From: Vombatus ursinus
Lineage: Eukaryota; Chordata; Mammalia; Diprotodontia; Vombatidae
NCBI RefSeq assembly: GCF_900497805.2
Contig: NW_020954569.1
Span: 26,244,466 to 26,308,465, forward strand
Direction: 5' to 3'
DNA: 64,000 nucleotides
Part shown: positions 56,816-64,000 of the stretch, piece after piece
How the letters are laid out: every line of letters starts with the position of its first letter
How positions within the stretch are numbered: the first letter of the stretch is position 1
Position numbers and translations under genes: made by a program
Notes under the pieces: model-generated
Databases searched by the model: none
Told to the model about the DNA's origin: nothing
Seen by the model: only the letters and a program-made list of their open reading frames with translations

Positions 56816-59564
56816 ACAAAAATTTTCCTTACTGTGCAGAAACCATTATTCCAACTCCTCAAACTAATGCAGTTCCCACAATTACATATATTTAAACTAC
56901 AGGCTTGTGCTTCTCATTCCAATCATTTCACAAGCAGAATCTATTAAAATCTCTCCATGATGCTAATGAAACCTCCTGAGAAGTCCCATTCCATAGACAG
57001 ATTGATTAGGTATCATTACCCATAACATTCATACTGCTTCAACTCTTCCATCATAAAAATGTCAGCAATCTACCTCACAGGGATGGTGGGGGAATTGTTA
57101 AGAGGAAATGAGGAAAATACGGTGAAGGCCAGCAATGACTATGACTGTACATTTCAGAGTCCTGTCATGTAAATGCAAGACATCAGCATTTCAGCGGATC
57201 TGTGAACCCACCCATGCAGATGTTTCTTCCAGCAGTATAGAACACAACCCATCCCTGCTTTCCCAGTCTGTGACTTTTATCCACGTCCTCTCCATAAATC
57301 TTCTAAAGAAGGACTACTCCATCCCCAGGAGGCCTCCCAGAGTGTTTAACATTTAGTGGCTACCAATGCAGCACTGTGACAGTCCATTTATTATTTCTTC
57401 ATCTTGCTGCATGACGCCCGCCTCCTTCTCCAGTTATACATTTCCCAGTGGATATCTTATATACCACTTCTTCTGCATGAGGTATTGCTAGTAATAAAAC
57501 ACAGTCTACTCCTACTGGTCAAATTAAGCAGTCTGTGACACATTACATTTTAAAATTGTTTAAATTTTAATAACAAAGGTTCTCAATTCAGTCTTAACTA
57601 TAATCTAATATTTGGAGTTTCACAAAGATAAATAAGATCATCTATTATGAATAGAAAGAAAATTTGATCAATGAGGATTACAGTTAGGCTTGGTGTACCA
57701 AAGGGTTTTTAATAGATTTTGAAACATCAGAAGTTTTTTTTTTCCTCTTTAATGAGTAATTCCCCCAATTAAGTGTCTGATAAATACTTTAGTGATGCAA
57801 TTAGGGAAAGTTAGAGAAAGTACTTACCAGCCTGTGATTAAATTAATAATGTGCCTATGGTTACATTTCCTGAATTTGTCTAATTCAATATTTCCCAAAC
57901 CATGTTCAGTGGAACTTTGGTGTTTGGTAGGATTGAAGCAGAAAAAATCAATAGGGAGAAATTTCCAAAGCTAATGATATTTGCCCTCTAAAGTATTTGT
58001 TTGTATTTTGAGCTTCAAATCTCCCTACGCTTTTCTATATCCACCAGCTGGCCAAGAGTCAACTTTGGCACCTAGTTGAGGTATCCCTTGGTCCTTGGTG
58101 CATAACCAACCTCAATTCCCTAACCCCTAACTCAATCACTCTTCCCAGCTAGTTGACTATTTGGTAGATGGGGCCATTGAGGTCTTAATACTGTAGTATG
58201 ATCACCGCAGTGGAAGGACATGTAGAGGGTTCACCTGTCACTAACAATTTGAGTACTACCTATAGCCTAGCAAATTAGAGCCTAGAGCTGAGAGCCCAAC
58301 TCTCACCCTTAAACCCCATCTCATCCCCTATGCTGTTTAGAGCTCAATCTACCTTGGTAGATCATGGTCAGCAACCTTTGTGAATGAATTTTTATGTATT
58401 TATCTGCTTTGCTATCCTTTGTGTGAAAGTTGAATGAAGACAAGAGCTGTGTTTGAGGAACCAATCTGGGATCAGAGGAAGATTTCACTGGGCTTCCCAG
58501 GGGGCACTAGGACAATTCATCAATAGAACACTGTATCTTTCTCTGTTTGGGCTTTCCTTGTCCAATGTACTAAATGCCTATGTCACTACTCCCTAGCCCC
58601 TCAACTTTCTTCTCCTCAGCAGAGAAAATGGTGATATAGGTGATAGCAAAGAACCGAAGTGGATATGGAAGACCTGACATCAATGCTGCTGCAATCAGAC
58701 CGAGAAATGCATATTTTTAAGCTTACAGGTTGGCCTATCATGCAGATCCCAGAGCCGTGTCCCACGGCAGCATGAAAAGTGGCTGGGTGGCAGGCTTGCA
58801 CCCTGTAAGAGAGCACCAGGTGTCAGGCAGTGGGGCTTATTTGGGGTTCCACTTACTGGGAAAAATGGGTAGGCTCAGCAGTGAGCCCATAAATCAGATA
58901 ACAAGAGGAGGCAAGAAGAAAGAGGATGCAATTTTGGGAAAGGTATGACATGCTTTAGGCTAAGCCTTGTACATCTTGCACAAGTGTTGTCTCGGGGCAC
59001 CCAGAGGTCAATTTGGCTCAGGAATGACAGCTTGGTCTCCACAATAGGTATCAAAATGTTTGTTAAGTGTATTAAATATTAAATTTTTGGTATAGAAATG
59101 GTCTCATGTCCTCTTTAGTAGTCCAAAATTTAACCAATATCCTTTGTTTTAGGATCATTCCACACCCCTAGAATCTCTAAACATACGTTTATAGATATAC
59201 AGATTTCAAACATCCAAATGATCAGTGGCAATATTAATGTAATAATTTTTTAAATAATTCTGCATATATCATAACTGGGCATACATTTACGTATATGTTT
59301 TGCAACTTCAGGAACATCAAAAGGCCATTCCCTAAATGCCTTCCTCAGTAGCCTCCAGCTAGGACATTTGCTTTTGACTGCAGCAATATTTGTTATCATC
59401 TTAAATCTGTATGCTTTATAATTTTCCAATATCCTCACAATGAATTTTGCTGCTAGGTCACTCATGATTTCTTTACAATTACAATTTCAAATAATGTAAA
59501 GGAGAAGATATGGGATGATTTATTCTACATATCCTTATAGATGGTCATTTTGAATCCTCCCTTA
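56816..59564. other. Unassigned sequence, 2.7 kb
   Basis: The longest stretch free of recognised repeats. Open frames (73 codons at 57135-57356, 72 at 58730-58948) lack splice signals or family patterns. Unique intergenic or intronic DNA is the default reading. Confidence 0.45.
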
Positions 59565-59668
59565 GGCTTTAAGTTCTTAAGAGCAAGGATTGTTTCATTC
59601 TTTATATTTGTATACCAAGTGCCTAGCAAGTGTCTGGCACATAATAGTCATTTAATAAATGCTCATTA
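59565..59668 (+). mobile_element. L2 LINE 3' end
   Basis: 'aggctttaagttcttaagag', 'caaggattgtttcattcttt', 'caagtgtctggcacataata' and 'tcatttaataaatgctcatt' give the L2 3' terminus. Confidence 0.8.
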
Positions 59669-59944
59669 AGCAATTGATAAGGTGGAAAGTAATAGGCAGC
59701 AGCATGTTACATATGATGGCTTGAATGAGAGAAATGGAATTTAAGATATCAAGAATACTTATGACTTATTAACAAGAACGAGAGATTACAGATATAGAGA
59801 TACACACTGGTACCTCCATAATGCTAAGTGGACCAGAAGGACTATAGCAAATTTATTTGGTCCTATAAGGAGGATTTATGGGAAAATGGAGAAGATTCAC
59901 ACAAAATAAAAAATCCCCAATCTGCATCAATGAAAAACACTTTT

Positions 59945-60192
59945 GGCTGAGCATGGTAACATATGCCTGTAATCCTTGATTCTAGGTTGCTGAGGCTGGT
60001 GGATCACTTGAGCTCAGAAGTTTTGCATTGTACTATACTAGGCCAGTCAGGTGTCCATGCTCTAAGTCTGGCATCAAGATGATAAGTTCCCAAAAGTGGG
60101 AAACCACTAGGGTCCATGAGTAGCCATTGCAGTTCCAGCCTGGATAAGATTAGGAGATCTAGTCTCAAAAAAAAAAAAAAGAAAAGAAAAGA
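59945..60192 (+). pseudogene. 7SL (SRP) RNA retrocopy with partial S-domain loss
   Basis: The copy aligns along its length with 7SL RNA, the scaffold RNA of the signal recognition particle. The Alu-domain 5' half is 'gcctgtaatcc', 'gctgaggctggtggatcact', 'tgagctcagaag'. The S-domain entry is 'caggtgtccatgctctaagt', 'ctggcatcaagatgat', 'gtgggaaaccactaggg'. It then jumps to the 3' Alu-domain strand 'tgagtagccattgcagttcc', 'agcctggataag', 'ctagtctc', and ends in an A/(AAAAG)n tail. About 222 bp remain of roughly 300, so about 80 nt of the S domain are missing. Flanks 'gaaaaacactttt' and 'gaaaatgttttt' may be a worn target duplication. This is a processed copy, not a functional gene. Confidence 0.85.
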
Positions 60193-60224
60193 AAATGTTT
60201 TTGTATTCATTATTTAATTTAATA

Positions 60225-60405
60225 ATTAAAATAACCTTGTGAAGTAGATTGTTTTGTTGTTATTATGTTATGGATGGGGAAACTAAGGCACAGAAGGTTT
60301 AAATTATTTTTCCAAGGTCACAAGGCCAGTAGTAATAGAAGAACTAAAAGTTAGATTTCTTGACTTTGGGGCTGTGCTATACCTCCTCAACTAATATGAC
60401 TCAAA
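60225..60405 (-). mobile_element. MIR-like SINE
   Basis: 'aataaccttgtgaagtagat', 'ggatggggaaactaaggcac' and 'tccaaggtcacaaggccagt' in antisense order. Confidence 0.65.
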
Positions 60406-60943
60406 CACTTAAATGGATCTGACATCTCATCAATTTGGAAGCTTTCTCTCCATCCATCCATGTCTGCCTATGTTGTGCAATGCTTGTCTGTGATCTCTCA
60501 AAAGTTTGCAATAGGTGGGCCATCCAAAGAGCTAAAGTCCTTTCCTGACAACACACGGTTCCCAGAGAGTAATCAGGTTGTCCATTTTCCTTCCCTGGTC
60601 CTCATGGCAAACTTTTGTTTTACTATCATAAAATTTCTTTATACCTTTTATTCTTATTCTTTTTCAAACTTTCTCATTTGTTATATACTGCAGCCTGCTA
60701 ACACCTACCATGTATTTTTCCATTGTTTTTGGATGTTAATATATGGTACTTGGGGACCATTGTTATCTCCTAATTCATTGCCACGTAGGAACATTAGAAT
60801 AATGATGTTAAAAAGATGTCCCTTTGTTTTCATTGAATGGCCTTTGAAATTTGCCAAAAGCAGTCCAGTCCACTCTCCTCCCCCGGTTCAACTGTAGACC
60901 TACTAAATCATTCTCCTTCCACACTATCTGCCCCAGATGCATG
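60406..60943. other. Unassigned sequence with a long chance-like frame
   Basis: A plus-strand frame of 145 codons (60460-60897) exists, but no start context, splice site or family was seen. The minus-strand translation also has protein-like pieces broken by stops, so this may be an eroded mobile element read on the minus strand that I do not recognise. Confidence 0.35.
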
Positions 60944-61040
60944 TGGGTATACATATATGCTTATATATATGTACACACATATATGTATATGCATATGCAT
61001 ATATACATTTATGTAGTGTACGTATATATAAATACATATA
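60944..61040. repeat. (TATG)n/(CATA)n simple repeat
   Basis: Impure TATATG, GCATAT and TACACA units. Confidence 0.92.
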
Positions 61041-61324
61041 TGGGGAAAGAAATACATGTTGTAATCTTAGGAACAGACATTGTTCATTCACTTAGTCTCG
61101 TCTGTGTGGATGTCCAGGTGACATTCCTTTAATGAATTACAGGTATCTTCCAAGAGACTCTCTAATATGTTGAGGTTTGCTGCATTTAATAGAACATCAT
61201 CCAGAAACCTCGAAGCCTCACCCTTCAATCAGTTCCACTTCCCATTGCCTTTGCCCTTACTTACATGGTGCTTAAAGAAGATGGAGAAAATCATGCAACC
61301 CTTCCAACAAGGTCCACTGGAGAT
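61041..61324. other. Unassigned; minus-strand coding-like remnant
   Basis: On the minus strand, 61228-61091 is open for 46 codons with a protein-like pattern (EASRFLDDVLLNAANLN, ILESLLEDTCNSLKECHLD). It is closed by stops on both sides. I do not recognise it; it may be a remnant of a dispersed element or of a host pseudogene. Confidence 0.3.
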
Positions 61325-61987
61325 TTTTAATTTATTACTCATTTATTTTTAACATTATTTTCTTTTAAATTTTGAGTTATAAATTCTTTCCTTCACTCCC
61401 ATTCCCTCCCCCAAGTACTGGGAAGCAAGTAATGTATCAATTATTCATGAAAATCATGTAAAACATATTCATATATTAAAAAAATAAAGTGAGAAAATTA
61501 GACTTCAATTTGCAGAGTTCATCAGTTCTCTCTCTGAAGGTAGATGCCATTTTTTTTACCATGAGTCCTTTGGAATTGTCTTGGATCATTGTACGGAACA
61601 GAATAGCTAAGTCTATTGTTGATCATCATTACAACATTGCTGTTACTGTGCATGATGATCTCCAGGTTCCTCTCACTTCACTTTGCATCAGTTTTTTTTT
61701 TTCTGAAATCACCCCCTCATCATTTCTTATAACACAATAGTACTCCACCACAAACATATGCCACAACTTGTTCATCCATTTCCCAATTGATATGCATTCC
61801 CTCAATTTCCAATTCTTTGCCACCACAAAAAGAACTGCTTTAAATATTTTTGTACATATAGGTCCTTTTCTTTTTCACTTGATCCCTTTGGGATACTGAC
61901 CTAGTTGTGGTGTTGCTGGATCAAAGGGTATGCACAGTTTTATAACCCTTTGGGTCTAGTTCCAAACTGTTCTCCAGAATGGTTGGA
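61325..61987 (-). mobile_element. L1 LINE, ORF2 C-terminus plus 3' UTR (5'-truncated)
   Basis: Antisense 3' UTR ('atttatttttaacattattt', 'cccattccctcccccaagta') and ORF2 end ('ccatttcccaattgatatgc', 'ccaattctttgccaccacaa', 'ctccagaatggttggatc'). It lies directly against the L2 that follows. Confidence 0.88.
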
Positions 61988-63496
61988 TCCACTACAGACT
62001 TATGATATACAACCTCAACTAGGCCCTCAATGATGCTGAGCAATCCTTTTTCACTTCCCTTATCAACTCACTATCCGATTCTCCACAGTGGCTCTTTCAA
62101 ACTTTTTCATCTCTCTTAATTTTCCCATGGTTCCTCTTTCCCCTACCCTCTCATTCAAGAACATTTACTCATAATTTACAGGGGGAAAATGAGGCTGTTC
62201 ACCAAGAGCACCTTCTTCTCCCCTCTTCCTCATCTAATATTACTCAGATGCCTTCTGTCACTTTCTCCTCTTTCACCCCTGTCTCACATAAAGAGGTGGC
62301 CATACTCCTTACCAAGGCAAACTCCTATAATGCACGAGCAGTACCATTCCATCCTAGCTTTCACCAATAGATTGCCCTTTCTGTAATCACCTTATCTTCT
62401 GCCATCCTCATCTCTCTCTGTTTACTGGCTCCTTCCCCACTGCATGAAAACATACCAATGTCCCCCACCCTCACCCCCATCTTCCTAAAACACTCACTTG
62501 ATCTTTATCATTAATGATCATCCTATAGCTTTTCTGCTCTTTGTGGTCAGACTCCTCGAGGAGGCTGTCTACAATAAATGTTTCCACTTCATCTCTTCTT
62601 CTTCTCTTCTTAACTCCCTGCAGACCTGCTTCAACCTCTTCATTCCATTGAAATTGCTCTTTCCAAAGTTATCCTCTTAATTGTCAAATCCAGTGGCATT
62701 TTTTTTTCAATCCTCATTCTTCTTGACTTTTCTGCAGCCTGTGGCACTGTAGATCACCCTCTTCTTGATAATCTCTTATCTTTAGGTTTTCAGGACACTA
62801 TTCTCTCCTGGTTCTCTTCCTTCCTATCTGATCACTCTTCTACAGTCTCCTTTGTTGCATCCTCATCCAGTTGGGGTGTTGTGGGGTAATCACCCCCACT
62901 TCTCCTTCTATACTATTTTATCTGGTGATCTTATCAACTCCCAAGAATTTATCATCTCTATGCTGATGATTCTCAAATCCGCCTAAAAAGCTTGAAATGG
63001 AATCCAGTAGACATCTTAAACTCAAACCTGTCTAAAACTGAACTCCTTTCCCCCAAAACCCTGCCTCCTTCTAAACTTCCCTATTGCACTATGGGAAAGG
63101 CAGTAAGATTCTCCCAATTTTTGAGGTTTAAGACCTCAATTTCTTACTACCTCTCACTCTCCCATACCCAAAATATTGCCAGGGCCAGTCAATTTCACCT
63201 TTACCACATCACTTGAATAAACACTCTTCTTTCTTCTAATACTGCCACCACCTGGTGCAGGACCTCATCACCTCCCATCAGGACTGCAGGTTTTTGCTAT
63301 TGCAATAGTCTACTGGTAGGTCAGCCTGCCACAAATCTCATCCCACTCTAGTCCCTTCAACATTCAAGTGCCAAAATGAATTTCCTAAAGCTTAAGTCTG
63401 ACCATAAAACCCTGCCTACTCAATAAAATCCAGCGACTCCCCTATCACTTCCAGGATCAAATACAAAATCCTTGGTTTGGCATTCAGAGCCCCAGA
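61988..63496 (+). mobile_element. L2 LINE, ORF2 reverse-transcriptase region
   Basis: Sense copy: 'actacagacttatgatatac' upstream, then RT blocks equivalent to LLVVRLLEEAVYNKCFHF (62535), LDFSAACGTVDHPLLDNLL (62735), the YADDSQI block ('ctatgctgatgattctcaaa', 62960), 'cttaaactcaaacctgtcta', and near 63400-63480 the 'RIKYKILGLAFRAP' C-terminal block ('ggatcaaatacaaaatcctt'). Multiple frame breaks. The 3' terminus is at 63640-63785, with a foreign segment between. Confidence 0.8.
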
Positions 63497-63639
63497 TTAA
63501 AATGTAATTGGAAAATGTTTAACAAAACAAATAAAAATACAATACTACATAGATAATGTTACTCTGTGGTTTTCTAAATCAATAAGGTTGCAGATATCAG
63601 ATTCTATTTGATTTTGACAGCGCTGTTAAACATTTGTTT
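63497..63639. other. Foreign AT-rich segment within the L2
   Basis: About 140 bp ('aaacaaataaaaatacaata', 'tctgtggttttctaaatcaa', 'ttctatttgattttgacagc') that does not belong to L2 and replaces the last part of ORF2. It resembles a dispersed marsupial sequence I cannot name. Confidence 0.35.
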
Positions 63640-63785
63640 GCTTATTGTCTCCCCCATTAGACTGTGAGCTCCTTGAGGGCAGGGACTGTCTTTTTGCCTT
63701 TCTTTGTATCCCTAGCACTTAACACAGTGCCCAGAACATAACAGGCTGCTAATAAATGCTCTTAAGAAGTCTGACTGACTGAAAT
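63640..63785 (+). mobile_element. L2 LINE 3' terminus
   Basis: 'tgtctcccccattagactgt', 'gagctccttgagggcaggga', 'tatccctagcacttaacaca' and 'taataaatgctcttaag' with a (TGAC)n tail. Collinear with the L2 body at 61988-63496 and probably the same insertion. Confidence 0.88.
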
Positions 63786-64000
63786 AGGAACATCTAAAGG
63801 TCCTTTCTGTTGACAGGAAATTCTTCTTCAATTTGTATTCTTAACTAGACAGTCTCCAAAAAAGTGGAGAACACTTTTGATGAATATATATTTTCCTGTA
63901 TAAACAACAGTAAAGGGATACAACATAGAGATGGCATTTCTTTAAAATTTATTTTAAAAGCTCCGTGATTCTTCTGGAAGCCGTGATGCAGACTACAACT
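63786..64000. other. Unassigned sequence to window end
   Basis: No recognised element. Confidence 0.4.

Noticed and set aside
59945-60192. True Alu (primate contamination)
   Set aside because: It retains S-domain sequence that Alu lacks, is a single unit, and is strongly diverged. The surrounding DNA is marsupial-type.
60460-60897. 145-codon plus-strand open frame
   Set aside because: F/Y/S-rich product without family resemblance, splice sites or start context. The opposite strand is equally suggestive.

Overview
The window is mammalian, and almost certainly marsupial, nuclear DNA. The evidence is its repeat content. It carries roughly 150 bp tRNA-headed SINEs that open with GGGGCAGCTAGGTGG and end in an A-rich tail (WSINE1/CORE-SINE type). 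It has L1 elements of the marsupial kind, RTE (BovB-like) LINEs with SINEs that share their 3' end, many old L2 and MIR/CORE-SINE copies, and CR1/L3-type fragments. I lean towards an Australasian marsupial, but the sequence alone does not settle this. The DNA is AT-rich and has no CpG island.

No complete protein-coding gene is visible. The only non-repeat stretch that looks like host coding sequence is a 151 bp segment at 8027-8177, open in one frame and flanked by good splice signals. The window is therefore intergenic, or lies inside a long intron. The remaining long open frames fall inside LINEs, often on the wrong strand, or have no support.

Layout. 1-9800: an L1 on the minus strand (3858-6365) lacking its central ORF2 and invaded by a solo LTR and a SINE; an L2; the candidate exon; another L1. 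9800-17300: L2 and CR1/L3 fossils, a small hAT-type MITE, simple repeats. 17855-21345: an L1 inside an older L1, two MIR copies and an L2 tail. 21483-25277: a plus-strand L1 with near-perfect target duplications that carries ORF1 and the 3' end but no endonuclease or reverse transcriptase. 26200-35900: CR1/L3, MIR, SINE and RTE fragments among unassigned DNA. 35974-44291: an L1 insertion bounded by an exact 11 bp duplication, now holding two tRNA-type SINEs, an RTE-derived SINE, an RTE element, another L1 3' end, and an internal inversion of about 0.9 kb. 44400-52550: mostly unassigned DNA with L2, MIR and a marsupial dispersed repeat, one copy of which has inverted arms. 52557-56150: a long L2. 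56150-61300: mostly unassigned, but with a 7SL (SRP) RNA retrocopy lacking part of its S domain at 59945. 61325-63785: an L1 3' end next to a plus-strand L2.

There is no operon or pathway here. The interactions visible are those of selfish elements: LINEs receiving later SINEs, LTRs and LINEs, and non-autonomous elements sharing 3' ends with an autonomous partner (the RTE-derived SINE with RTE). Boundaries of old elements are approximate, usually within 10-50 bp, because they were placed by eye from remembered family consensus sequences. Family names are by resemblance, not by database search.
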